A stretch of 64,000 nt of DNA from CAVOEB01 sp965249645 (GTDB taxonomy: Bacteria; Pseudomonadota; Alphaproteobacteria; UBA828; JAPUJA01): contig CBDFML010000009.1 in the NCBI GenBank assembly GCA_965249645.1, positions 62,001-126,000 of the forward strand, read 5' to 3'. Under the pieces are notes generated by a model, which ran no database searches, was not told the origin of the DNA, and saw only the letters and a list, made by a program, of their open reading frames with translations. The translations under genes were made by a program, and so were the position numbers. How positions within the stretch are numbered: position 1 is the stretch's first letter; the number at the start of each line of letters is the position of its first letter. This document shows positions 51,280-61,208 of the stretch, one piece after another.

Positions 51280-52047
51280 TCAGTCTTGCCGCTGCCAGCG
51301 GCCATCGAGCAAAAATTCGAAGGGGCGGAAGCGGTCCTTATAGGCCATCTTGGGGCTGCTTGCGATCCAGTAGCCGAGATAGACGTAGGGCAGTCCAAGC
51401 CGCTGAGCCTCGCGAATATGCCACAGGATGGCGAACGTGCCGGGACTGCGGTGGGACTCGTCGGGATCAAAGAACTCGTAGACCGCCGAGAGACCGTCAC
51501 TCAGCCGGTCGGTGAGCGAGGCGGCGACAATCTTGCCGTCACCGTCACGAAACTCGATCATACGGGTATCGAGCGGCGAATCTTCGATCATCGCGCGGTA
51601 CTCGGTAAAATCCATAGACGCCATGTCACCCTCGGCGTGACGCGCGTCCTGATAGCGGCGAAACAGATCGAAATGGTGCGGTCGCGCGGCGAGGGGTGCC
51701 TCGACGCCAATGAGGTCGGCGTTGCGCCGCTCATTGCGCCGGAACGAGCCATTCGGGTGAAATTCGCGGGCGATCACCCGGATCGGGAGGCAGGCCCGAC
51801 AACCCGCGCAGGCAGGCCGATACACGAAATCACGGATGCGCCGAAATCCAGCCTGGGCCAGCCGGTCGTGCTGTGCCGGCGCGTCGCCTTCGAGGCGGGC
51901 GACGATCTTGCGCTCGGCCCGGTCGGGCAGATAGGGGCAGGGTTGAGCCTGTGTGACGTAGAAGAAATCGGCATCCGACGCCAGGTGAAACGGCCCGCCG
52001 GCAGCGTCGGATAGCTCGTTCGGGGGGGGATTCGAATTTTTCAGCAT
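51280..52047 (-). CDS. bpt: aspartate/glutamate leucyltransferase Bpt
   Basis: Leucyl-tRNA-protein transferase of the ATE1-like family, which tags N-terminal acidic residues for ClpAP degradation; 255 aa. Landmarks are PCPYLPDR, the cysteine pair motif FVYRPACAGCRACLPIRV, FRRNERRN, YRAMIEDSPLDT, GLSAVYEFFDP, and LGYWIASSPKMAYKDRFRPFE. ATG 52047 is preferred over 52083, which would overlap the upstream gene. It lies 28 bp upstream of the TRAP binding-protein gene on the same strand. Confidence 0.92.
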   Translation of the reverse strand: MLKNSNPPPNELSDAAGGPFHLASDADFFYVTQAQPCPYLPDRAERKIVARLEGDAPAQHDRLAQAGFRRIRDFVYRPACAGCRACLPIRVIAREFHPNGSFRRNERRNADLIGVEAPLAARPHHFDLFRRYQDARHAEGDMASMDFTEYRAMIEDSPLDTRMIEFRDGDGKIVAASLTDRLSDGLSAVYEFFDPDESHRSPGTFAILWHIREAQRLGLPYVYLGYWIASSPKMAYKDRFRPFEFLLDGRWQRQD

Positions 52048-52069
52048 CAACTCGCGAACCGGTTCAAGC

Positions 52070-53920
52070 CTACCAAAGACCATAATACCACGGCGCGAAC
52101 AGCGAAAAACCGATCCAGAGCAAAAGGATCAGCAGCGTGCCGACACGCAGAAAATCGGTAAATCGATAGTCGCCCGGCGTCATGACGAGCAGGTTGGTCA
52201 GATAGCCGATCGGAGTTGCGAACGAGCAGTTGGCGGCAAACACCGTAGCAATGACGAAGACGGAAGGGGTCACGCCAACATCGCGGGCGATTTCGATTCC
52301 GATCGGGGTAAACAACACCGCGCAGGCATGATTGCTGAGCACGTTGGTAAACACCGCGACGAGCAGGAAGTAGCCCGACAGTACGATTGCCGGGTGAGCC
52401 CCGTCGATTGCAGCGACCAAGCCGTGGGCGAGGAAGGCCGCCCCTCCGCTTTCGAACAGGGCGGCGCCCAGCGCCAGGGCGCTCACTACGATAAAGACGA
52501 CTTTGCGGTCGACGGCCCGGATCGCCTGGCGGATATTGAGGCAATCGGTCAACACCATGAGAACGGCGCCGGCAAAGGCGGCGATCGCGATGGGCACGAA
52601 GCCCGATGCGGACAGTCCGACCACTCCGAAAAATATGACGCTGGCCAATCGGGCATGGGAATAGGCGGGCAAATCGCGTGCCGACCATTCGAGCAACAGC
52701 AGGTCGCGCTCCGCACGCAGCGCCCGGATGTCGCGCCGTTGACCCTGGACCAGCAGGACGTCGCCGGCCTGGAGCCTCACGTCGTTGAGCTCGGCACGGG
52801 TCATGCCGGGACGGCGCTCGATACCGACGAGGCGACAGCGCCGGGTCGTTTCAAAATCGATCTGGCGCAGGTTTTGTCCGATCAGCCGCGACGCAGGCGC
52901 GACCACGACTTCGGCCATAACCTTGCGGTGGCGCCGCGGGCGGGCGGCGGTCTCGTCGCCTTCTTGATCGGCCGGTTCCGCGTCCGGCGACCGGTCGGGA
53001 GCCCGGGCAGAGGCCTCTCCCAGAACCTTGCGCGTCGCCGCGACGATCACCGTGTCTTTGGGCCGCAGCACAAGTCCTTCGAACGGTGGCAACAGGGTGC
53101 GAAAGCCGCGCTGGACGGTCAGCACGGTCATGCCCGGGAAGCTGGGAAATATCCCCGCGACCGGCTGGGCGCCCGCCGGCGACGAGCCCTCGTCGACATC
53201 AATTCGCGTAATGAATTGCTTGCCCGCCGAGCCGGCTTCAGGCTCGGCCCGTGGACGTCGTTCGCCCAGCAGGCGAGGCACGACGAAATAGACGTAGACA
53301 AATCCCAACCCGGCGAGAAACAGGCCAGGCAGGGTGAAATCGAAAAAGCCAAGGCCCGGTTCGCCCGCCTGACGGGCGCTGCCCGAGACCAGAAGGTTGG
53401 TGCTCGAGCCGATCAGGGTGGTCATACCGCCGAGGATGGCGGCGAACGAGAGTGGCATGAGCACCCGGCTGGCCGATTCGCCCAGGCGGTCGGCCAGGGC
53501 CACGACGATGGGGATGAACATCACCACCACGGGCGTGTTGTTGAGGATGCCGCTGACCACGAGCGAAATGACGAGCACCACGCACAACGCCGGGATCGGG
53601 CCGATTCGCCCATGACGAAATACCCAGCGGGAGACCGCTTCCAAGGCGCCGGTCTGGACCAGACCCTGGCCGATCGCGAGCAGCGAAACGACGGCGATCA
53701 GCGCGGAACTTGCGAAGCCCGAGAACAGCCGTTCGAGGTCGAGCAGATTGACGCCGTCGGGTCCCGGGAGCGGGACGAAGTGGAACAGCCCGGCGAGGAC
53801 CGCAAGAATGCCCAGAGAAGTAACCTCGAGAGGGATCCGATTTTGCGCATAGGCGACGATCGCGCCGGCCGCCAACGCGAAGGTCAACCACATGTGGATG
53901 GTCGGATCGATACCCGTCAT
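52070..53920 (-). CDS. SLC13/DASS family permease with RCK_C domains
   Basis: Membrane protein of 616 aa of the SLC13-type anion permease group. N- and C-terminal membrane halves (about 8-220 and 430-616) flank a cytoplasmic region with RCK_C (TrkA-C)-like domains (about 235-320 and 350-420, the latter with VVVAPASRLIGQNLRQIDF). SNNTPVV/LNNTPVVVMFIPIV and LSNHACAVLFTPIG are the re-entrant loops, and the SSTNLLVSG and ATPIGYLTNLLV segments match the sodium-site motifs. Such proteins carry sulfate, dicarboxylates or similar. The stop is 22 bp from bpt. Confidence 0.88.
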   Translation of the reverse strand: MTGIDPTIHMWLTFALAAGAIVAYAQNRIPLEVTSLGILAVLAGLFHFVPLPGPDGVNLLDLERLFSGFASSALIAVVSLLAIGQGLVQTGALEAVSRWVFRHGRIGPIPALCVVLVISLVVSGILNNTPVVVMFIPIVVALADRLGESASRVLMPLSFAAILGGMTTLIGSSTNLLVSGSARQAGEPGLGFFDFTLPGLFLAGLGFVYVYFVVPRLLGERRPRAEPEAGSAGKQFITRIDVDEGSSPAGAQPVAGIFPSFPGMTVLTVQRGFRTLLPPFEGLVLRPKDTVIVAATRKVLGEASARAPDRSPDAEPADQEGDETAARPRRHRKVMAEVVVAPASRLIGQNLRQIDFETTRRCRLVGIERRPGMTRAELNDVRLQAGDVLLVQGQRRDIRALRAERDLLLLEWSARDLPAYSHARLASVIFFGVVGLSASGFVPIAIAAFAGAVLMVLTDCLNIRQAIRAVDRKVVFIVVSALALGAALFESGGAAFLAHGLVAAIDGAHPAIVLSGYFLLVAVFTNVLSNHACAVLFTPIGIEIARDVGVTPSVFVIATVFAANCSFATPIGYLTNLLVMTPGDYRFTDFLRVGTLLILLLWIGFSLFAPWYYGLW

Positions 53921-54021
53921 CGGCTCACCGAAAGGATCACCATGGTCTGATGATGGAGCCCCGCGGAGGGCTTGCCAAGAGCTGAACTGTGAAGGTGGCC
54001 GTCTCGGCCTGGTGCGTCGGC

Positions 54022-55341
54022 TCAGCCGCCGTAGGGCAGGGCGCTTTCGACCGTATCGGTTGGGCTGTAGTAGGCGGGTTCGGCCGGTACCTCGGGGGCG
54101 GGCGCCGCCTCGGGGCTCGGCTCGGCGGCGGCAGTATCAGGCTCGACGTTCTCGGACGCTGCTTCGCTTGCCGGCTCGGCGCTCGCATCGGTTGCTGGTG
54201 ACGCGTCGTCCACGCCGGAGATCTCGGCCTCGGTGGATGTTCCGGGCATGGCGCCCATGTTGGGCCTGGACGAGAAATCCTCACGTAGCAAAACGATGCT
54301 GATGCGCCGGTTGCCGGCGGCCTTGGGATCTTCGGGAAACAGCGGGTCGGTCTCCGCCTTGCCGACAACGTCGATGATGCGGCTTGAACCGAGACCGGCC
54401 TCGATGAGGGCCCGGCGGCTGGCGTTGGCGCGATCGGTCGAAAGTTCCCAGTTGCCATAACCTGTATCGGTGCGATAGGCCGTGGCGTCGGTGTGGCCCG
54501 ACACCGAGATCTTGTTGGGCATCTGAGTGATGACCTGGGCGATCTGTGCCATCAACTGGCGGGTGTGGTCGAACATGGAATAGCTGCCAATCGGAAACAT
54601 CTCGCGCGCTTCCTGGTCGATCAGCTGGATACGGAGCCCCTCGGGCGTTTCGTCGATCAGCAAATTCTCGGCGAATTCGGCCAACTCTGGGGTCTGCCTG
54701 AGAGCCTCGCGAAGCTGCTCCTCGACCCGCGCAAACTCCATCTGCTCGAGTCGGGCCAGCATCTCCTCGTTGAATTCGTCGGCCTCGGCAACGGCGCCCG
54801 TGTGGTCGTAGGCCACCGCCGTCTGGGTTTCGGCGGTCTCGCCGCGGTCTTCGTCCTTGCCGGTTCCTGTCGCGCCTTCGAGAACCGACAGGTTCTCGCC
54901 TTCGCCAATCGCGAGCTTGGCGGATTCGGCCTGTTGCTCGGAGTTCGCGCCAATGCTTGCATTGGCCGTGGTCTTGTCGCTCTCGACCTGCTCGTCGGAT
55001 TCCTCGTCGGAGCGGCCGGGCACGGGAATTGCGATAGTGACGTTCGGCGACGACGTGGTTGACGCCTTGGCCCCGTCCTCGGACATGGTCTTGCCGCCCA
55101 GGATGCCGCCGGCGCCGCTGTTGGTCTTGCTCACGGCGGCGGGGGCAAAATAGTCGGCGAGGGCCTGCTTCTCTTCTTCCGTCGTGGCGTTGAGCAGCCA
55201 CAGCAGAAGAAAGAACGCCATCATGGCGGTCACGAAGTCGGCGTAGGCAACCTTCCAGGTGCCGCCATGGTGGCCTTCACTGTGCGGGCGCTTCTTGACC
55301 CGCTTGATGAAGACGAGTTGTGAATTTTCGACCGCAGCCAT
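54022..55341 (-). CDS. motB: flagellar motor stator protein MotB
   Basis: Peptidoglycan-anchored stator subunit, 439 aa. A basic N-terminus precedes the single membrane helix with the proton-path aspartate in WKVAYADFVTAMMAFFLLLWLL (D about 35). The OmpA-like domain (about 245-370) carries SVSGHTDATAYRTD and LSTDRANASRRALIEAG. It is longer than enteric MotB because of a disordered insert (about 85-195) and an alanine/glutamate/proline-rich C-terminal tail (about 375-439). It follows motA by 6 bp. Confidence 0.93.
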   Translation of the reverse strand: MAAVENSQLVFIKRVKKRPHSEGHHGGTWKVAYADFVTAMMAFFLLLWLLNATTEEEKQALADYFAPAAVSKTNSGAGGILGGKTMSEDGAKASTTSSPNVTIAIPVPGRSDEESDEQVESDKTTANASIGANSEQQAESAKLAIGEGENLSVLEGATGTGKDEDRGETAETQTAVAYDHTGAVAEADEFNEEMLARLEQMEFARVEEQLREALRQTPELAEFAENLLIDETPEGLRIQLIDQEAREMFPIGSYSMFDHTRQLMAQIAQVITQMPNKISVSGHTDATAYRTDTGYGNWELSTDRANASRRALIEAGLGSSRIIDVVGKAETDPLFPEDPKAAGNRRISIVLLREDFSSRPNMGAMPGTSTEAEISGVDDASPATDASAEPASEAASENVEPDTAAAEPSPEAAPAPEVPAEPAYYSPTDTVESALPYGG

Positions 55342-55347
55342 GGCGGA

Positions 55348-56208
55348 TTATGCCACCGGCTGATTGGTAACGGCGTCCTCGACTTCGTAGAAGCTGGGTC
55401 GTTCGTGGGCAAACAGCGTCTTGCGGGAGAATTCAATGGCCACGGCGGGGGAGTAACCCTGCATGTAGGCCAGCAGCCCCGCCTTGATGCAAACATAGTA
55501 CTTGGTCTCAGCGTCGGCGCGCGCCTTGAGCGCGGCGCCCATCGGGCCGACGAAGCCGTAGGCCAACAGCACGCCAAGGAAGGTTCCGACCAGTGCTGCA
55601 CCGATATGGTGGCCGAGCACCTCGGGCGGCTCGGTGATGGCGCCCATGGTGTTGATGACGCCCAGCACGGCGGCGACGATGCCGAGAGCGGGAAGACCGT
55701 CGGCGACCGTGGTGATCGCTGAGGCGATCTCGAGGCCTTCCTTGTGGTGGGTCTCGATCTCTTCGTCCATCAAGGCTTCCATCTCGTGGGCCTTATCCGA
55801 GCCCAAGGTCAGCAGCCGGAGGTAATCGCACAGGAAAATGACGGCGTGCTCGTCGGCGAGAAACTTGGGGAACTGGCGAAAAATGTCGCTCTCGTAGGGC
55901 TTTTCGATGTGGGATTCGAGGGTGAGCATGCCCTTGGTCTGGGCCATCTTGAACACGGTGTATTGCAGCGTGATGAGCTCGAGAAAACCGGCCTTGTCGT
56001 ATTTGGGCGCCTTGAGCAGCCCCACGACGCCCTTCAACGAGGCCTTGATGACCGGTTTCGTGTTTCCGGTGATGAAGGCGCCGGCAGCCGCGCCGCCGAT
56101 GATGACGACTTCGAAGGGCTGGATGAGGATCTCGATGTGCCCGCCCATCATGATAAAGCCGCTGAAGACGCAGACGGTGACGGTGATGGCGCCGATGATC
56201 AGTAGCAT
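55348..56208 (-). CDS. motA: flagellar motor stator protein MotA
   Basis: Proton-channel stator subunit of 286 aa with four membrane helices. The ATG at 56208 gives MLLIIGAITVTVCVFSGFIMMGGH; a GTG 30 bases earlier is possible. Conserved cytoplasmic-loop residues include the RLLTLGSDKAHEMEALMDEEI stretch and the family segment TVADGLPALGIVAAVLGVI in helix 3. It pairs with MotB to form the A5B2-type stator. Other flagellar genes are not in the window. Confidence 0.94.
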   Translation of the reverse strand: MLLIIGAITVTVCVFSGFIMMGGHIEILIQPFEVVIIGGAAAGAFITGNTKPVIKASLKGVVGLLKAPKYDKAGFLELITLQYTVFKMAQTKGMLTLESHIEKPYESDIFRQFPKFLADEHAVIFLCDYLRLLTLGSDKAHEMEALMDEEIETHHKEGLEIASAITTVADGLPALGIVAAVLGVINTMGAITEPPEVLGHHIGAALVGTFLGVLLAYGFVGPMGAALKARADAETKYYVCIKAGLLAYMQGYSPAVAIEFSRKTLFAHERPSFYEVEDAVTNQPVA

Positions 56209-56342
56209 CTGTTCCGTTTCCAGCCTGGAGGGTTTCACCGCGGTCCACGCCCGACCCTTGGGCCGAACCCATGAAAACTAGGTCAATTGCGGTGAATAAA
56301 CCGTTAATCCTGGAGCCCGCGCAGCGCGGGTTAACGAACCGT

Positions 56343-57140
56343 TCAGCGGCGGGAATCGGCCCAGTCGAGCAGGTGTGCGGCCACCCGCTTGAGCACCGCG
56401 ACAAGGGCGGCGGCGCGCGCCCCGTCGAAGCACGCCGGATCGGTCTCGTCGAGGTAAGCGGCTTGGGCGAGTTCCAGTTGGACCACATGCACGCCGCAAT
56501 CGGGCTTGCCGTAAAGACGTGTTATGTGGCCGCCCGTAAAGCGTCCATCGCACACCGCGTCGAAGCCATCCGCCTGGTTTAGCAGCCCGAACAGGCTCGC
56601 GCGCAGGCCCGGATCGGTTGATCGCCCCTCGGCGGTGCCGAGATTGAGATCAGGCAGGGTGCCGCCGAAGAAGCGCGGCAAAACGGACTTGATGGAATGG
56701 CCGTCGAGCACGACGGCGACGCCGAAGCGTTCGTTCAGCGCGGCGATCTCGGCGGCAAGCCGGTCGTGGTAGGGGTGCCAGTAGCGTGCAAGGCGCGCCG
56801 CAACCCCGTTCGCGTCCGGCGCCTCGCTGTCGGCGTAGAGAGGGTGGTGCTCGAAGTCGGTGGTCGGGCAGACCTCCGTGTTGTCGGCGCCGGCATAGAG
56901 CGCGGTGTTTTCGGCTGCGCGATTGAGGTCGACGACATAACGCGAATGCGTGGCGACGAGGAGCCCGGCGCCCATGTCCGGGGCGAAGTCGTAAAGCCGA
57001 TCGACATGCCAGTCGGTGTCGGGCAGGGTACGTGCCCGTGAGGTCAAGCGCGTCGCCAGCTCGTCGGGGATGTAGGTTCCCGCGTGAGGCACGTCGATCA
57101 ACAGCGGCGTGTGTCCGGGTGTGAAGCGGAAGAGTTCCAT
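56343..57140 (-). CDS. hutG: N-formylglutamate deformylase/amidohydrolase
   Basis: Zinc-dependent hydrolase of 265 aa of the N-formylglutamate amidohydrolase family (PF05013), the last step of the five-step histidine pathway. Visible are IDVPHAGTYIP (start), DTDWHVDRLYDF, ATHSRYVVDLNR, YWHPYHDRLAAEIAAL, VVLDGHSIKS and the C-terminal HVVQLELAQAAYLDE. No other hut gene is present, so the substrate could be another N-formyl amino acid. It lies 4 bp from the following penicillin-acylase-family locus. Confidence 0.88.
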   Translation of the reverse strand: MELFRFTPGHTPLLIDVPHAGTYIPDELATRLTSRARTLPDTDWHVDRLYDFAPDMGAGLLVATHSRYVVDLNRAAENTALYAGADNTEVCPTTDFEHHPLYADSEAPDANGVAARLARYWHPYHDRLAAEIAALNERFGVAVVLDGHSIKSVLPRFFGGTLPDLNLGTAEGRSTDPGLRASLFGLLNQADGFDAVCDGRFTGGHITRLYGKPDCGVHVVQLELAQAAYLDETDPACFDGARAAALVAVLKRVAAHLLDWADSRR

Positions 57141-57144
57141 GAGG

Positions 57145-59534
57145 TCAATCCGTTGGGGCGGGTCGCAGCAGGAGCCGGGCGGCCACGTCGATATCCTCGC
57201 GGATCATCGTCAGCGGGATCGTGGTGCCGCTCTGCCAGAGCGCGACGAGGTCGTCGTAATGGACCGAGAAAAGGTTGCCCGATTGGCCGGTGCTCTGCAT
57301 CACCAGTGAGGGTGCGCCGGGCGCCAGATTGTAGACCGCGCGATAGCCGGGTCCTGCGATCTGGGCATAGGGTGCCGCGCCCTTCGCCGCATAGCTTGCG
57401 GCGTTGACTGTATAGCCGCCGCCGCCCGTTCCGAATTCGTGGCCGGTCAGGCTGTTCACCACGGGCAGGCGGGAGAAGATCCGGTGGCTGAGCGTGAGCC
57501 GGTGGGCCTCGCCCCAGCGCCAGGTCGCGGGATCGTCGCCGTGATTTGCGGTCAGCTCTGTCAGTGCAGTTTCGAGCGCGGCGCCAACGAGGCTTGCGCA
57601 ATCCTCTAACCGTTCGGTTGTGACGTCGTCGCAGAACGGCGAGGGGCGGATCAATACGCCGAGGCTCAGATTCGCGCGGATACCCGCGAAATCGTTGTAG
57701 AGCGGGCCCAACTCGTCGGCCAGTAAGGCGCGCAGAAAGGCGCGCTGCCAGGCGGCGAAAATCAGCGGCTCCGGGCGCCCGGCAGCCATTTCGTAGTCCC
57801 AGCCGGCCAGCAGCTCGATGACGGATCGTGACCGGGGCGTTTCCGGTTGCGCGTACCCCAGCAACAGCGGCGTGAGCACGGCGGCGAAGCCAGAACGGAC
57901 GTCGTTTTGGATGGCCGCGAAGCTCTCAGGCGTGTGCTGATCTTCCGCGTCAAGAAGGTCCGCGATTCGCCGGTAGCGCCAGGGCGGGGTCCAGTCGTCG
58001 GTTATGAACCAGGGGTAATCCGCCGACACGACCCGCTGGTTCGCAGTGACGATGGCGCCACCGGCAGGGTCGAGACTGCTCGGCAGCGCCTCGAACGGGA
58101 TAATGCCGATCCAGTCATACTCGCCGCTCCAGCCGGGCACCGGGAGGCGGCCGTTGCCCAGATTACGGATCGGTACCCGGCCGGGTGCGATGAAGCCGAT
58201 ATGGCCGTCAGTATCGGCGTAGACGATATTTTGCTGCGGCGCGTGAAAATCGCGCATGGCGCCGATAAAACCCTCTCGATCGTTGGCCAGCGCCGCGTAC
58301 AGGCTGGCTTGGGCCGACCGATTGTCGGGAGCCAGAGCGGTCCAGGCCAGCGCGAGAACATAGCCGTCCCCCGCGGCATCGCGGGCCGTCTCGCTCGCAT
58401 CGGAAATCACCGGCCCGTGCCGACTCTCGCGGACCTCGAGCGCGATGTCCGTTGCTCCGCGCACGGCGATCACCTCGTGACGCACCACAAAGGGCTGCGT
58501 GCCGTCGGGTGTGAGGTAGTGGCCGGGGTCGTCGGGGTCGAGCCGCTCGACGAACAGATCCTGGACATCCGGATTGGTGTTGGTGAAGCCCCAGGCGAGA
58601 TGGGCGTTTCGCCCCAGTACGGGAACCGGCAGGCCGGGCAGGGTGGCGCCCGCAACCTCGAGGCCCGGCGCGCTGAGGTGGGCCAGATACCATAGAGAAG
58701 GCAGCCCCAGATCGAGATGGGGGTCGTTGGCAAGCAGCGGCGAGCTGCTGGTGCTGCGCGTGCCCGCCACTACCCAGTTGTTCGAGCCTTCGCCGTCGAG
58801 CCGGGGGACGCGATGTCGAGGCTGGCCAGCGCGTCGAGTGGCAGGCGGCGATAGATCGCGGCCATCGCGCCAGGCAGGTCGGAGGGGCCACTTTCGACCT
58901 CGGGCCAGAGGGCCGCAATCTGCGCCGGCTCGAGCCGTTGGGCGAGCCGGGCGCGGAGCAGCTCGCCGCTCCAGTTGCCCGCAAGATCCCACGCCATCAT
59001 CAGGGCCCAGGCCAGGCTGTCGACGGGCTCCCACGGCTCAGGCTCGACCCCGAACAGCACGAACTCGGGCGGCAGCGGACCGGAGCGGGCGGCCAGGAAT
59101 GCGTTCACGCCGTTCGCATAGGCCCGGTATGCGGCCTGGGCGTCATCGTCCAGCCCCTGCCATTGGCGCGTGGCCGCCTGGTGGATACCCAGGATACGCA
59201 GGAAGCGATCGGTCTCGACGGTGCGCGGGCCGAATATTTCGGAAAGCCGGCCCGCGCCGATTCGCCGTTGGGTCTCCATCTGCCACAGCCGGTCCTGGGC
59301 GTGTGCGAACCCCAGCCCAAAATAGGCGTCACCGGTCTCTGCGGCAAAGATATGAGGTACGCCGTAAGGGCCGCGCAGGATCTCGACGGGTGCGTGAGGG
59401 CCTGCAAGAACGATTTCGCCGTCCACTTGTGGCAACGAGCTGCGCAGCCACAACCAGCCGCCGACCAGCACCACCGCAATCAGAACGACGCTAACGGCGA
59501 GGCCCAGCCCGAGCCACTTGAGCCAGGGCGACAT
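57145..59534 (-). pseudogene. penicillin acylase family protein, interrupted by a one-base frameshift
   Basis: N-terminal-nucleophile amidase of about 796 aa if repaired. The upstream part (59534 to about 58800) has a membrane helix at 9-30, PVEILRGPYGVPHIFA, and QDRLWQMETQRRIGAG. The downstream part continues GEGSNNWVVAG, whose serine is the autocatalytic nucleophile, then LLANDPHLDLGLPSLWY and VTANQRV. The two parts are in different frames; the boundary is at a run of five G (58803-58807, C on the coding strand). One additional C would join them as SPRLDGEGSNNW. The break separates the alpha-chain side from the nucleophile. It could be a true mutation, a sequence error, or slippage. Confidence 0.85.
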
Positions 59535-59535
59535 C

Positions 59536-60684
59536 TCAGCCGCGGATCAGAGCAAGCACCGCCTCGCGGTCGGCGTCGAGCTCGGGCGCCGGCTCGCGCG
59601 AGGCGGGGTCCTGGAAGCCCGATAGCTTGACCGGGTTGCCGGCCATGCGGAGCGTGCCAGCCACCGGATCGTCGGTTGTGATGACCATGGTCCGGGCCAA
59701 CACCTGCGGCTGGGCCAGGGCCTCGGCGACGTTGTTGATCGGGCCGCAGGGGATGCCTTCGGCTTCGAGCAGCGCCAGCCAGTGGTCGCGGTTCTGCCTG
59801 GTGAAGCTGGCCTCGATCTCCTCCTTGAGCGCGGCGACGTGGGTAACCCGCGAATCGTTATTGGCAAACAACGGATTCTCGGCCAGCTCCGGCCGGCCGA
59901 TCACGGCGCAAAACTTGATGAACAGGGCATCGTTCCCGGCCGCAACAACGATATGGAAATCGCGGGTGGCATAGGCCTCGAAGGGGGCGATGGAGGGATG
60001 GCGGGAGCCGATCGGCCCGGGCACCTCACCGGTCGCACCGTAGCGCGCGATGGCATTCTCGAGCAGGGCGATCTGGGAATCGAGCATAGCGACATCGACC
60101 TTGATCGCTTCATTGGTCTGGCCCCGGTGAAACAACGCGGAGTTGACGCCGATGGCGGTAAACATGCCCGCAGCGATATCGCCGATGGAGCTGCCCACCC
60201 GGGTCGGCGGGCCGCCGGGATGGCCGGTCAAGCTCATGATCCCGCCCATCGCCTGGACCACCAGATCGTAGGCGGGGCGACGCGATTCCGGCCCGTTATG
60301 GCCGAAGCCCGAACAGGCGGCATAGATCAGCTGCGGATAGCGGGGGTGCAGCGCCTCCCAGCCGTACCTCAACTTTTCCATGGTGCCGGGGCGGTAGTTC
60401 TCGACCAGCACATCGGCCTTGCCGAGCAGGCCTTCGAAAATCGCCCGATCTGCATCGGCCTTTAAATCGAGTGCGATGCTCTTCTTGCCCCGGTTCAGCG
60501 AGGCGAAATAGCCGGACTTGCCCTCGACGAACGGGCCGAAGCTGCGCGAATCGTCGCCCAGGGGCGATTCGACCTTGATTACGCGGGCACCGAGATCGGC
60601 CAACACCATGGTGCAGTAGGGGCCTGCCAGCACGCGCGTGAGATCGACCACCACGACACCGGATAGGGGTCCCTCTACGCTCAT
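59536..60684 (-). CDS. CaiB/BaiF family CoA transferase
   Basis: Family III CoA transferase of 382 aa related to formyl-CoA:oxalate CoA-transferase. The acyl-accepting aspartate lies at D169 in SSIGDIAAGMFTAIG, exactly the family position. Other segments are VVVVDLTRVLAGPYCTMVLADLG, RGKKSIALDL, ENYRPGTMEKL and GIPCGPINNV. ATG 60684 starts MSVEGPLSG; the frame is open for 22 more codons without family support. It is 1 bp upstream of the acylase locus end. The carboxylate substrate is unknown. Confidence 0.9.
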   Translation of the reverse strand: MSVEGPLSGVVVVDLTRVLAGPYCTMVLADLGARVIKVESPLGDDSRSFGPFVEGKSGYFASLNRGKKSIALDLKADADRAIFEGLLGKADVLVENYRPGTMEKLRYGWEALHPRYPQLIYAACSGFGHNGPESRRPAYDLVVQAMGGIMSLTGHPGGPPTRVGSSIGDIAAGMFTAIGVNSALFHRGQTNEAIKVDVAMLDSQIALLENAIARYGATGEVPGPIGSRHPSIAPFEAYATRDFHIVVAAGNDALFIKFCAVIGRPELAENPLFANNDSRVTHVAALKEEIEASFTRQNRDHWLALLEAEGIPCGPINNVAEALAQPQVLARTMVITTDDPVAGTLRMAGNPVKLSGFQDPASREPAPELDADREAVLALIRG

Positions 60685-60767
60685 CGCCTTCTCGCCTCGC
60701 TTCGGTTTCGAAAGCCCCCGGTTCTTAACCGAGCGGCGCGCCGCTGGCAATCGCGGCCCGCACGAGG

Positions 60768-61208
60768 TTACTCGACGGCAAGCTCGACCGCGATCTCTCC
60801 AGCTCCCTCGAAGCGACGCGTCAACGGCACATACTCGCCCGCCGTCAGCGGCGCGCCGAGGCCCATGAGCATGAAGTGATAGCTGCCGGGCGCAAGCTCG
60901 ACGATTGCACCCGCCGGCACCGCGACGCCGTCCGGGACCGGTCGCATCCGCGCGACGCCGTCCTCGATGACGGTCCGGTGCAGCTCGATTTGCGCTGCGG
61001 CGGGCGATTCGGCGCCGAGCAATCGGTCGTCGTCGGCGCCTGAGTTTTCGATCACGAGGTAGCCGACGCCGGGCACGCTTGCCGTTGCGGTGGCACGGGC
61101 CCCAGGGTGCCTGACGATCAGGTCGGCAACACTGTAATCGTGACCGGCGACGGTGCCCGCGAGCAGAAATACCGTCGTCAGGACGACGGCGAAGCGGCGC
61201 AGAATCAT
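60768..61208 (-). CDS. periplasmic copper chaperone PCu(A)C
   Basis: Copper-delivery protein of 146 aa for cytochrome oxidase assembly. A signal peptide (RRFAVVLTTVFLLAGTVAG) precedes the beta-sandwich. Copper ligands of the H-x10-M-x21-H-x-M pattern are seen as H77 (IELHRT), M88 (ARMRPV), H111 and M113 (GSYHFMLMGL). Its ATG overlaps the stop of the SCO1-like gene (61205-61208), so the two are coupled. Confidence 0.92.
   Translation of the reverse strand: MILRRFAVVLTTVFLLAGTVAGHDYSVADLIVRHPGARATATASVPGVGYLVIENSGADDDRLLGAESPAAAQIELHRTVIEDGVARMRPVPDGVAVPAGAIVELAPGSYHFMLMGLGAPLTAGEYVPLTRRFEGAGEIAVELAVE

Noticed and set aside
52328..53950. 540-codon plus-strand frame opposite the SLC13 permease
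   Set aside because: The minus strand encodes a recognisable membrane permease with RCK_C-type domains; the plus frame is histidine/aspartate-rich shadow sequence.
56281..56340. Inverted repeats (CCCGCGC/GCGCGGG and GTTAA/TTAAC) between motA and hutG as a terminator or operator
   Set aside because: The GC stem has almost no loop and no T-tract follows in either direction; function cannot be supported.
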